64,000 bases of DNA from Maribacter polysaccharolyticus (lineage in GTDB: Bacteria > Bacteroidota > Bacteroidia > Flavobacteriales > Flavobacteriaceae). Below the pieces are notes generated by a model that was given only the letters and a program-made list of their open reading frames with translations, ran no database searches and was not told the origin of the DNA. A program made the position numbers and the translations under genes. The stretch is from the NCBI RefSeq assembly GCF_028882255.1, contig NZ_JARBUY010000007.1:62001-126000 (forward strand). The letters are read 5' to 3'. Positions 26,067-33,655 of the stretch are shown here, piece after piece. Numbering within the stretch: position 1 is the stretch's first letter; every line of letters begins with the position of its first letter.

Positions 26067-26135
26067 AACTTACTAAAAAGTAGTATAGTTACCTAAAAGA
26101 GTAAATTGCTGATAATAAGATAATTGAAAATTTAT

Positions 26136-26444
26136 ATGGATAAAAATAATTACTGTCCACTTAACTATACCATAGGATTGATCGGTACCAAATGGAAACC
26201 TTTGGTATTGTTCCATTTGTTGGAAGGCCCGCTGCGTTCGGGAATGCTTCAGAAGCAAGTACCGGGTATTTCCAACAAAATGTTTACCCAAACCTTGAGG
26301 GAATTGGAAAAGGACGGACTTATTTTCCGTAAGGTGTATCCTGTGGTTCCTCCTAAGGTGGAATACGGATTGAGTAAGCGGGGAAAAACACTCGAACCCA
26401 TTCTGAAAAGTTTGGATCAATGGGGTGTCGAAAACCACGAATAA
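26136..26444 (+). CDS. HxlR-family winged-helix transcriptional regulator
   Basis: This 102-residue DNA-binding protein has the HxlR core: IGLIGTKWKPLVLFHLLEGPLR, then FTQTLRELEKDGLIFRKVY and VEYGLSKRGKTLEPIL. Cys7 in NNYCPLNY corresponds to the N-terminal redox-sensing cysteine of YodB/HypR-type members. The ATG at 26136 is chosen; a TTG four codons upstream is less plausible and the protein then begins at the usual distance from the cysteine. It is divergent from the VOC gene and probably represses it and itself through the palindrome between them. Confidence 0.9.
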   Translation: MDKNNYCPLNYTIGLIGTKWKPLVLFHLLEGPLRSGMLQKQVPGISNKMFTQTLRELEKDGLIFRKVYPVVPPKVEYGLSKRGKTLEPILKSLDQWGVENHE

Positions 26445-26537
26445 GGAATAGGTCCTAATTGTCGGGGAAATCGGATACCCTGTAAATAGGGGAATTCAGG
26501 GTCGGGGTCAACTGTCTTTGTTCCTAGGGTTTCCCAT

Positions 26538-27731
26538 TCAATTTGTCACTGGGTTTAGGGGAACGGTATTTAAGAGCTCATTTTGGAACGCCTGTAAGCT
26601 TTTTCCCGAAGCTATAGGATGCCCCAATGCGAGCAACGCACATTCCAAAGCATGTAATACGGCCATTAGGTCATTGGATGAGACCGACCCCATATGGCCT
26701 ATCCTGAAATAGGAGGATTTGATCCCAGCGAGCAATCCTCCTGCCAGGATTACGTTTTTCTCGGTTATTTTAGCCCGCAATGCTGCACCATCGATGCCTT
26801 TTGGATAGTAAACCGCTGATAGGGTATGGGCTGCCAAATGGGTTGTTTTTGGCAATATCCTTAACTTCAATGCCGCAATTCCCGCTCTAAAGGCCTTGGC
26901 CAAATTTTGATGTCTTTGGATCCTTTTATCCATGCCTTCGGTACAGATGATCTTTAAACTGGTTTCAAGGGCCACGATCAAATTAACGGCAGGGGTCCCG
27001 AAATAAGAAGGTCTTCTTTCTTCGTACGCTTGCATTATGGGTAGCCAATTGTTCCAATCCGCATAATAATTGCCAACGGGCGTTTTTCTGTTTTTGAACA
27101 CTCCCATGGCTTTTTGGGAGGCCATTAAAAGGGCGAGACCGGGAGGTACCCCGATGGCTTTTTGCGAAGCGGTCAAAACAACATCGATACCCCATTCGTC
27201 TTGCTTCAGTTCTTCCCCGGCAACGGAACATACGCCATCCAAAATGGAGAGTACATGGTATTTTTTGGCCAAATCCGCAATGGGTTTCGGGTCTATCAAT
27301 ATTCCTGTGGAAGTGTCGACATGGGTAAGGGTAAGTACTTTATAGGGTTTTGATCGGAGTTCGTTTTCAATGGCGTCAAGGCTTACCACTTCCCCTATCG
27401 GGGCTTCTAAAATGGTGGTGTTCGCACCATACCGATCCAAAATGTCCTTAAACCGATGGCCAAAGTAACCGGAGGAAATAACGAGGGCGTTATCGCCATG
27501 TTCAATAAGGTTGGCCGCGGCCATATCCATGGCCAAGGTGCCCGTACCCGCAACGATAAAAGGTTGGCCCGAGGGCGATTGCCATACCTCCCTCATGAGT
27601 TCAAGGCTATTTCCAAAAACTTCGATAAATTTAGGGGCAATATGACTTGTTGTCGCCTGGCCCATGGCTTGTAAGACTTCCGGTTCAAATTCGATAGGAC
27701 CGGGAATCATGAGTAGTTTTCTTCCTTTCAT
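26538..27731 (-). CDS. Class V aminotransferase, alanine-glyoxylate type
   Basis: This PLP enzyme probably converts glyoxylate to glycine using alanine or serine as donor (AGXT/serine-pyruvate transaminase group). The 397-residue protein starts with the family segment KLLMIPGPIEFEPEVL. It has the PLP-binding Asp165 in SILDGVCSVAG and the Schiff-base Lys191 in TASQKAIGVPPGLALL, followed by PSYFGTPAVN and the YFRIGHMG C-terminal motif. It lies five bases after the RraA-like gene in a series with isocitrate lyase and malate synthase. That strongly suggests it drains glyoxylate made by isocitrate lyase. A role with phosphonate (2-AEP) substrates is less likely. Confidence 0.88.
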   Translation of the reverse strand: MKGRKLLMIPGPIEFEPEVLQAMGQATTSHIAPKFIEVFGNSLELMREVWQSPSGQPFIVAGTGTLAMDMAAANLIEHGDNALVISSGYFGHRFKDILDRYGANTTILEAPIGEVVSLDAIENELRSKPYKVLTLTHVDTSTGILIDPKPIADLAKKYHVLSILDGVCSVAGEELKQDEWGIDVVLTASQKAIGVPPGLALLMASQKAMGVFKNRKTPVGNYYADWNNWLPIMQAYEERRPSYFGTPAVNLIVALETSLKIICTEGMDKRIQRHQNLAKAFRAGIAALKLRILPKTTHLAAHTLSAVYYPKGIDGAALRAKITEKNVILAGGLLAGIKSSYFRIGHMGSVSSNDLMAVLHALECALLALGHPIASGKSLQAFQNELLNTVPLNPVTN

Positions 27732-27736
27732 GGCTA

Positions 27737-28213
27737 TTACACTAAATTTTGTTTGCTGATCAATATGCCGTCATGATCCACATAAATATATTCATCCTGT
27801 ATAAAAGTAACACCTCCAAATTCAACAGCGACCCCGATTTCCCCATTATTTCGTTTTATACTCTTAACGGGGGAAGTGTTTAGCGCCCTGATACCGATGT
27901 TCATGGTATTGATGGGCTGACTATCGCGAAGGCACCCATTGATGATGATCCCGTTCCAGTTATTTTGAATCGCCAACGTGGCCAATCGATCTCCGACCAA
28001 GGCACAACGTAGGGAGCCACCCCCGTCCACGACGAGTACTTTTCCCTTTCCGTCGGATTCGAGTTGTTTCCGTACCAATGAATTGTCTTCAAAGAGCTTT
28101 AAGGTCGATATTTTTCCCGTAAATGCCTTTTTGTTCCCGAAAGGCCGAAAAATGGGATCGACACAAGTGAGTTGTAAATGGTATTCATCCCAAAGGTCTG
28201 CAGTGGTGAACAT
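27737..28213 (-). CDS. RraA-family protein, probable 4-hydroxy-4-methyl-2-oxoglutarate aldolase
   Basis: This 158-residue protein has the RraA/HMG aldolase fold. The substrate-binding loop GGGSLRCALVGDRLA is followed by the active-site segment GIIINGCLRDS with conserved Arg-Asp. Many RraA homologues outside Enterobacteria are divalent-metal class II pyruvate aldolases or oxaloacetate decarboxylases, not RNase E inhibitors. The ATG at 28213 gives MFTTADLWDEYH, the family start, and the upstream 26 codons to 28291 overlap a stable hairpin and are excluded. It is tightly coupled with the aminotransferase and follows aceA, so a carbon-metabolism role is favoured. Many databases will call it RNase E activity regulator RraA. 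Confidence 0.87.
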   Translation of the reverse strand: MFTTADLWDEYHLQLTCVDPIFRPFGNKKAFTGKISTLKLFEDNSLVRKQLESDGKGKVLVVDGGGSLRCALVGDRLATLAIQNNWNGIIINGCLRDSQPINTMNIGIRALNTSPVKSIKRNNGEIGVAVEFGGVTFIQDEYIYVDHDGILISKQNLV

Positions 28214-28256
28214 GTTTATTGGTTTTGGTAAAAGGGTTCTTTTGGGTAACTGAAAT

Positions 28257-28290
28257 TGGTAAAGGCGACATCCAAATGTCGCCTTTACCA
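28257..28290. terminator. Strong 15-bp hairpin after isocitrate lyase
   Basis: TGGTAAAGGCGACAT, a CCAA loop and ATGTCGCCTTTACCA form a perfect 15-base-pair stem 16 bases after the aceA stop (28307, minus strand). No T-tract follows, so it may stabilise the aceA mRNA 3' end or cause partial termination before the RraA-like gene. Confidence 0.65.
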
Positions 28291-28306
28291 TAGAACTGGA
28301 TCGGAT

Positions 28307-29917
28307 TTATTTGGTTAGGACAAGTTCTATCGTTTCTTCCTTTTCATTCAGTTCAAACTGATTGCTGGTGTTTTTCGCTCCACCCGCTTTTAAGGCCTTA
28401 TCCCCGGCAAAGAACGTTTTATGATCGTCACCCAGGTCAGAACCGGCCATACGTTGGTGTTTCACACAGGAAACCCCTTTTCGTATTTCCTGTCGCTGCA
28501 CCCCTTTAACGTATGCCAACATCCCTTCTTCCCCAAAATACCCTGCTGTAAGGTCGTTCATTTGAAGGGCTGCCGTATGATAGGTGGGCAATGTGATCAA
28601 ATGGTGGAATACCCCGGCATTTTTGGCGGCATCCATTTGAAAGGTGCGGATCATTTCATCGGCCCGGTCCGATAGTGGCGTACCATCGTATTTGGCATCC
28701 ATTAAATTCTCGCGAGAATAGAAAGATACATCCTTACCCGATTTTTTCATGGCATCATATGCCTGCTGGCGAAAATTGAGCGTCCAGTTGAAAGAAGGGG
28801 AATTGTTATATACCAATTTTGCATTGGGTACCTCCTTTTTGACCCTGTTCACCATATGGGCAATCTGTTCCACATTTGGGGTTGGGGTCTCTATCCAAAG
28901 TAAGTCCGCCCCGTTGTTAAGGCTTGTAATACAATCAAGTACCACCCGATCGATATTGGAGTTTTCCTTGAACTTGTAAAGTCCATTGGGCATACGTAAA
29001 GGACGCACTAATTTGCCATTGCGTTTGAACAAAACATCATTCTCATTGACATCGTCCATGGTCACCTCCTCGGCCTCCACAAAATCCATATATTGGGATG
29101 CCAAATCACCTTCTTCTTGGGATACCGGAAGTTTTTGGGTAAGTCCGGCCCCTTCGGAATCCGTTCGTGCCACAATGATACCTTCTTCAACCCCCAATTC
29201 CAAAAAGGCATACCGCAAGGCGTTTAATTTTGCGATGAAATCCTCATGGGGTACCGTAACCTTTCCATCTTGGTGACCACATTGTTTGGCATCGGATACT
29301 TGATTTTCGATTTGAAGGGCACAGGCCCCTGCTTCTATCATCTTTTTTCCTAAAAGGTAGGTGGCCTCTTCGTTACCGAAACCGGCATCGATATCGGCGA
29401 TGATGGGGACCACATGGGTTTCAAAATTGTCGATCTCCGATTGTACATCCTCTCCCGCATCCAAACGACGGAAAAGGTCGTTCAGTTCCACGGCATCGGC
29501 CTGTTTCAAGAAAGTGTATATTTCTTCGATCAGTTTTGGTACGGCCGTTTTCTCATGCATGGATTGGTCGGGCAAAGGTCCCAATTCGGAACGTAACGCC
29601 GCAACCATCCAACCCGAAAGATAAAGGTACTTTTTGTTCGTACTGCCATGATGCTTTTTAACGGCGATCATTTTTTGTTGGGCAATAAAACCATGCCAGC
29701 ATCCTAGGGATTGGGTGTATTGGGTAGGGTCCGCATCATATTCGGCCATATCCTTTCTCATAATACCAGCGGTATATTTGGCAATGTCCAACCCTGTTTT
29801 AAACCTGTTTTGCAAGGCAATGCGCGCTGCGTTTTCCGGACTTATACTAGCCCAGGTATTTCCGTGTTTCGCTTTTAAGTTTCGTACTACTTCCAAGGCG
29901 TTGTTATACTGTGTCAT
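28307..29917 (-). CDS. aceA: Isocitrate lyase
   Basis: This glyoxylate-cycle enzyme cleaves isocitrate to glyoxylate and succinate in the cytosol. The 536-residue protein is of the longer isocitrate lyase type. The catalytic loop reads KQCGHQDGKV with Cys213; this is KKCGH in E. coli, and the Lys-to-Gln change is in the second position only. Other conserved segments are WHGFIAQQ, IADIDAGFGN, GIIVARTDSEGAG and LVYNNSPSFNW. It follows malate synthase on the same strand by 210 bases, with a 41-codon ORF in the gap. Expression is probably controlled by the divergent RamB-like regulator, because the genes let the cell grow on acetate or fatty acids. Confidence 0.97.
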   Translation of the reverse strand: MTQYNNALEVVRNLKAKHGNTWASISPENAARIALQNRFKTGLDIAKYTAGIMRKDMAEYDADPTQYTQSLGCWHGFIAQQKMIAVKKHHGSTNKKYLYLSGWMVAALRSELGPLPDQSMHEKTAVPKLIEEIYTFLKQADAVELNDLFRRLDAGEDVQSEIDNFETHVVPIIADIDAGFGNEEATYLLGKKMIEAGACALQIENQVSDAKQCGHQDGKVTVPHEDFIAKLNALRYAFLELGVEEGIIVARTDSEGAGLTQKLPVSQEEGDLASQYMDFVEAEEVTMDDVNENDVLFKRNGKLVRPLRMPNGLYKFKENSNIDRVVLDCITSLNNGADLLWIETPTPNVEQIAHMVNRVKKEVPNAKLVYNNSPSFNWTLNFRQQAYDAMKKSGKDVSFYSRENLMDAKYDGTPLSDRADEMIRTFQMDAAKNAGVFHHLITLPTYHTAALQMNDLTAGYFGEEGMLAYVKGVQRQEIRKGVSCVKHQRMAGSDLGDDHKTFFAGDKALKAGGAKNTSNQFELNEKEETIELVLTK

Positions 29918-29928
29918 AATTCTAGGCT

Positions 29929-30054
29929 TTAAAGTTTAATGAAATTGGGAGGGGTTGAACTCAATGTTGTGGGTGTTCGATGGGCATTGTAGTCAACCTT
30001 GTTGCTGATTGCCCAATTTGTGACCAGGGTTCGTGTTTTCTCTAGATTTTCCAT
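29929..30054 (-). CDS. Possible 41-residue small protein between aceB and aceA
   Basis: An uninterrupted ATG-to-TAA frame on the minus strand encodes 41 residues beginning MENLEKTRTLVTNWAISNKV and continuing DYNAHRTP. It stops 11 bases before the aceA ATG, in the exact position of a leader peptide or a conserved small protein. I do not recognise the sequence and know of no family. The arrangement with aceA suggests translational coupling if it is real. Coding status needs comparison with related genomes; random occurrence of a 42-codon frame is quite possible. Confidence 0.35.
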   Translation of the reverse strand: MENLEKTRTLVTNWAISNKVDYNAHRTPTTLSSTPPNFIKL

Positions 30055-30087
30055 AGTTTTGTAATATGTTATTATTAGTAATAATTA

Positions 30088-30129
30088 AATCCTGTTGATT
30101 GTTACCGCAATCGCAGGATTGCTTTTTTT
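30088..30129. terminator. Hairpin after malate synthase
   Basis: AATCCTG (30088-30094) pairs with CAGGATT (30114-30120), and inside the loop ATTG pairs with CAAT, giving an extended two-part stem. Seven T follow on the plus strand, equal to an A-tract before the stem when read in the aceB direction. It may reduce read-through from aceB into aceA. Confidence 0.55.
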
Positions 30130-31726
30130 AAATGTATTGATAGGCCGGAATCGTAAGGAACTCCTCGAAATTTTCCGAGAGTACCAATTGATCAAAAAGG
30201 CTGAAAGCCAATTGAAACTTGGTGTTTTTTATATGGTCCTCGCCATATTCCGTTATGATTTTTTCTATTTCATGGTCAAAAAGTTTCGCATACAATTCAA
30301 TGTTGAATGTTCTGCCATCCTCCAACTGTACCCCGTTCTTTAACCATTGCCACACCTGTGTCCGGGATATTTCGGCGGTCGCGGCGTCTTCCATTAGATT
30401 ATAGAGGGCAACTGCTCCGTAACCACGTAACCAGGATTCAAGATAAAGGATACCGACATTGATGTTTTTTCTGATTCCCGCTTCGGTAATGGTCCCTTTT
30501 GGGATTTCCACAAGATCCGCTTCGGTAATTCGTACATCGTCACGGGTAACATGTAATTGGTTCGGCGTAGGCATATGTTGATCGAATTCGGATAGGGCCA
30601 CGGCAACTAGGGCAGGATGGGCCACCCAAGTACCATCATGTCCGTTTTTGACTTCCCGTTCTTTGTCTTTCCTTACCTTTTCCAAAGCCTCGGCATTGGC
30701 GGATTCATTGTTCTTGATCGGAATTTGCGCAGCCATTCCACCAATCGCAAGTATGCCCCGTTTGTGGCAACGTTGGATGACCAATTTTGAATACGCCTCC
30801 ATAAAAGGGGTCGTCATGGTTACTTGATCGCGGTTGGGAACGACAAACTCGGGTCGATTCCTGAATTTTTTGATGTACGAAAAGATATAATCCCAACGCC
30901 CACAGTTCAATCCTACAATATGGTCTTTAAGTTCGTATATTATTTCATCCAACTGAAAGCTGGCCGTTATCGTTTCTATCAATACCGTAGCCTTGAAGGT
31001 ACCTTTGGGCACACCAAGGTATTCCTGGGCGAAGGTGAATACCGCATTCCACCAACGGGCTTCGGTATAGTGTTCCAATTTAGGAAGATAGAAGTAAGGG
31101 GCCGTATGCTGTTTTAACAGTGTTTCCGTATTGTGGAACACGTATAGGCCGAAATCCAATAAGCTTCCGGACAGTTCCTCACCATTGATGAAGATATGCC
31201 TTTCGTTTAAATGCAAGCCCCTTGGTCTAACCAGCAATACGGCGGTTTCCGGGTTTAGGGTGTACGATTTGCCCGTATCGGGATTAACGAACGAGATGTC
31301 GTTTTTGTTCGCATCGATGAGGTTTTGTTGGCCTTCCATGACATTTTTCCAAGAAGGGGCCGTACTGTCCTCTAAATCCGCCATAAACGTTTTCGCTCCC
31401 GAGTTCAGGGCGTTGATGATCATTTTTCGGTCTACGGGACCGGTGATTTCCACCCGTCGGTCCTGTAGGTCCTGTGGAATGGCACCGGCTTTCCATTCCC
31501 CGTTACGGATAGTGGTGGTTTCATCGGGGAAGGTGGGAAGCATTCCACTATCGAATAGCTTTTGTTGTTCGTTGCGTTTTTCCAATAGTGAAAGTCGTTG
31601 CGCATTGAATTTTTCATGCAGTGCGGTGATGAAACCAAGGGCCTCCTCGGTCAAAATTTCCGGATAGGTGTTTCTTACCTCATTAGAGAAAGTGATTTTG
31701 GATTGTTTTAAAAGTGTGTGTTCCAT
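30128..31726 (-). CDS. aceB: Malate synthase A
   Basis: This enzyme condenses glyoxylate and acetyl-CoA to malate, completing the glyoxylate bypass. From the ATG at 31726 it is 532 residues; the TTG extension to 31750 would run into the promoter and is rejected. Conserved segments include ITGPVDRKMIINALNSGA, FMADLEDSTAPSW with acidic metal ligands, VRPRGLHLNERH, LNCGRWDYIFSYIKKF and GTWVAHPALV. It is the first gene of the minus-strand glyoxylate series and diverges from the ScfR/RamB-like regulator; the 120 bases between them contain a promoter and repeated operator-like motifs. Confidence 0.97.
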   Translation of the reverse strand: MEHTLLKQSKITFSNEVRNTYPEILTEEALGFITALHEKFNAQRLSLLEKRNEQQKLFDSGMLPTFPDETTTIRNGEWKAGAIPQDLQDRRVEITGPVDRKMIINALNSGAKTFMADLEDSTAPSWKNVMEGQQNLIDANKNDISFVNPDTGKSYTLNPETAVLLVRPRGLHLNERHIFINGEELSGSLLDFGLYVFHNTETLLKQHTAPYFYLPKLEHYTEARWWNAVFTFAQEYLGVPKGTFKATVLIETITASFQLDEIIYELKDHIVGLNCGRWDYIFSYIKKFRNRPEFVVPNRDQVTMTTPFMEAYSKLVIQRCHKRGILAIGGMAAQIPIKNNESANAEALEKVRKDKEREVKNGHDGTWVAHPALVAVALSEFDQHMPTPNQLHVTRDDVRITEADLVEIPKGTITEAGIRKNINVGILYLESWLRGYGAVALYNLMEDAATAEISRTQVWQWLKNGVQLEDGRTFNIELYAKLFDHEIEKIITEYGEDHIKNTKFQLAFSLFDQLVLSENFEEFLTIPAYQYI

Positions 31727-31747
31727 GGTGTTATAGAATTTATTCGA

Positions 31748-31778
31748 CAATAATAAAACAAAGTTTTTGAAAAAACAA
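31748..31778 (-). promoter_or_regulatory. Promoter of malate synthase
   Basis: On the minus strand TTG (31778-31776) and TATTATTG (31755-31748, one mismatch to TAnnTTTG) are separated by exactly 20 bases. Transcription would start near 31741, leaving a leader of about 15 bases. The palindrome at 31779-31790 touches the -33 element. Confidence 0.6.
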
Positions 31779-31827
31779 GCGAACGTTCGCTAAAAATAAA
31801 AATTCGCAAAATATCAATGTTCGCAAA
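31779..31827. promoter_or_regulatory. Operator-like array: palindrome plus three TTCGC motifs at 17-bp spacing
   Basis: GCGAACGTTCGC (31779-31790) is a perfect 12-bp palindrome. TTCGCTAA, TTCGCAAA and TTCGCAAA start at 31786, 31803 and 31820, exactly 17 bases apart. They resemble the TTTGCAAA core bound by RamB/ScfR regulators of actinobacteria, and the adjacent gene encodes a member of that family. Confidence 0.6.
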
Positions 31828-31833
31828 AATGGG

Positions 31834-31841
31834 TATATTTG
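31834..31841 (+). promoter_or_regulatory. Putative -7 box of the ScfR-like regulator
   Basis: TATATTTG matches TAnnTTTG and lies six bases before the ATG at 31847, so the transcript would be leaderless or almost so. The three TTCGC motifs immediately upstream would place a bound regulator across this promoter. Confidence 0.5.
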
Positions 31842-31846
31842 TGTTT

Positions 31847-33325
31847 ATGCAGGAAGATTACATTAAATTGATTTTTGGGTTAAAGCTAAAGCAGATAAGG
31901 ACTGACAAGAATTTGTCCTTGTTTGGGCTGTCCAAACTTTCCGGGCTTTCAAAGTCGTATTTAAACGAAATCGAAAACGGAAAAAAATATCCGAAACCGG
32001 ATAAAATCGCCATCCTTTCAGAGAAATTGGACGTGCCTTATGATCAAATGGTGTCTTTGAAGTTGGATAAAAACCTGGCGCCGATCGGAAATCTGTTAAA
32101 GTCCAAGATCTTGAAAGAGATTCCGTTAGAGCTTTTTGGGATCAAAGAAAGTACCTTGATCGATATTGTGGCCAATGCCCCCGTAAAAGTGAATGCTTTT
32201 ATCAATACCATCATTGAGATAGCCCAAAATTATAATTTTAGCAGGGAAAGTTTTTTCCTGGCATCGGTTCGTTCTTTTCAACAATCGAACAACAATTATT
32301 TTGACGATCTGGAACAAAGTGTGCTGCGGTTCGCCAAAGCCTACCAAATTAATCTGGAAAAGATTCTGTCCTCCAAGGAACTCGAGGAAATATTGATCGA
32401 AGAGTATGGTTATAAGATCAATGGGGACGAGTTGTCCAAGTTTGAGGCATTGGGCAGTTTGCGCTCGGTTTTTATCCCAAAGTCCAAAACGCTTTTGCTT
32501 ACCGATGGAATCGATGAGGCACAGCGCACCTTCATTTATGCCAAGGAAATCGCCTATAATTATTTAGAGACCAAAGAGCGTCTGTTCACCTTCCCGTGGA
32601 TCAAGTTCGATACCTTCGATCAGGTCCTCAATAATTTATATGCTTCTTATTTTGCCGGAGCCTTGGTCATTCCCAAAGACCGGCTTACCAAACAATTGAT
32701 CGGTATTTTCGAAAAGGAAACCTTTGATGCGGATTTGTTCCTTGAGGCCATCAACGCCTTCAATGCTTCGCCGGAATCCTTTTACCAACGATTGACCAAT
32801 ATTTTGCCTAAGGAATTCAATATCCAGAATTTGTTTTTTTTACGGTTTTCGCATAAAGCCAACAGCGATAGGTACTATTTGAAAAAAGAATTGCATTTGT
32901 CGCACCAACATTCACCCCACGCGAACGAAACCGATGAACATTACTGTAGGCGGTGGGTCTCCATAAAAATGTTGAAGGATATTCGTAAAGGTAGGAAGGA
33001 ACATGAATTTGACATGCAGATTTCCAATTATGTAAGCGATGGAATGAAATATCTGGTGTTTGCCTCGGCAACGAAAGATCCCTTTAAAGAAGATTACTAT
33101 CGAAGTATCAGTATTGGTCTACTGATAAACAAACAGTTGGAGCGAAAGGTGAAATTTTTGGAGGATCCCAAGATCGTTACCCGCAATGTAGGGGTCACCT
33201 GCGAACGTTGTGCCATTACCGATTGTAAGGATAGGAAAGTACCGCCAATCGCATTGGAGAAAAGTGCTAAAAACCAAAAGATAGAGAAAATCGTTGAAGA
33301 ATTGAACCAAAGGTTCGGTTCCTGA
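31847..33325 (+). CDS. RamB/PrpR-like short-chain fatty acyl regulator (XRE-type ScfR)
   Basis: This is a DNA-binding regulator of acetate/propionate-type metabolism by family. From the ATG at 31847 it is 492 residues. An N-terminal XRE helix-turn-helix (NLSLFGLSKLSGLSKSYLNEIE) is followed by an IrrE-like (DUF955) region without a HExxH motif. A C-terminal DUF2083 region has the cysteine cluster VTCERCAITDCKDR, which binds iron-sulfur in Mycobacterium PrpR. The ATG at 31817 is less likely because a TATATTTG box (31834-31841) lies between the two, implying a nearly leaderless mRNA from 31847. It diverges from aceB, so it probably controls aceB, aceA and itself. Confidence 0.88.
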   Translation: MQEDYIKLIFGLKLKQIRTDKNLSLFGLSKLSGLSKSYLNEIENGKKYPKPDKIAILSEKLDVPYDQMVSLKLDKNLAPIGNLLKSKILKEIPLELFGIKESTLIDIVANAPVKVNAFINTIIEIAQNYNFSRESFFLASVRSFQQSNNNYFDDLEQSVLRFAKAYQINLEKILSSKELEEILIEEYGYKINGDELSKFEALGSLRSVFIPKSKTLLLTDGIDEAQRTFIYAKEIAYNYLETKERLFTFPWIKFDTFDQVLNNLYASYFAGALVIPKDRLTKQLIGIFEKETFDADLFLEAINAFNASPESFYQRLTNILPKEFNIQNLFFLRFSHKANSDRYYLKKELHLSHQHSPHANETDEHYCRRWVSIKMLKDIRKGRKEHEFDMQISNYVSDGMKYLVFASATKDPFKEDYYRSISIGLLINKQLERKVKFLEDPKIVTRNVGVTCERCAITDCKDRKVPPIALEKSAKNQKIEKIVEELNQRFGS

Positions 33326-33655
33326 AAAACACTTGCCGGCCCTATAAGCGAATTTCACCCATATAGGACGCTTGGCCCCCTAAAGGCCTTGAAGATATAG
33401 GCGATGTGCGATTTTTAAAAAGCATCGCATCCGGTTTATGGCAAGTGCCGTGCCATAAGGTCCAAAATAAGTGGACCCATAAATGAAGATCAATGGTTTT
33501 TCCATACGGTGGAAATACCCTTTAAGATCATCAATCTGACAAAAAGTAACTGCTGTTAGTTTTTTATCTATAAAAGTTAGGGTTAAAATATGCCTCCTTG
33601 AAAAGGTTGCTTATTTTAGGCTTATCTTAGGCAACACTGAAAATCCAACTTCCAA
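33326..33655. other. 330-base intergenic region with clustered inverted repeats
   Basis: No gene is evident. Three short hairpins follow each other: TATGGCA/TGCCATA (33437-33457), GGTCC/GGACC (33459-33477) and TTTCCA/TGGAAA (33499-33515). A further near-palindrome GCGATG/CATCGC lies at 33401-33428. They sit 140-250 bases before the transglutaminase operon and might be a structured leader or the regulator gene's terminator region. No clear TAnnTTTG promoter was found. Confidence 0.4.

Noticed and set aside
26124-26135. TTG start of the HxlR regulator
   Set aside because: It adds four residues only, with no better ribosome site. The ATG at 26136 places the conserved cysteine at position 7, as in known members.
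31727-31750. TTG extension of malate synthase
   Set aside because: It would start inside the predicted promoter -7 region at 31748-31755 and adds residues not seen at the start of malate synthases.
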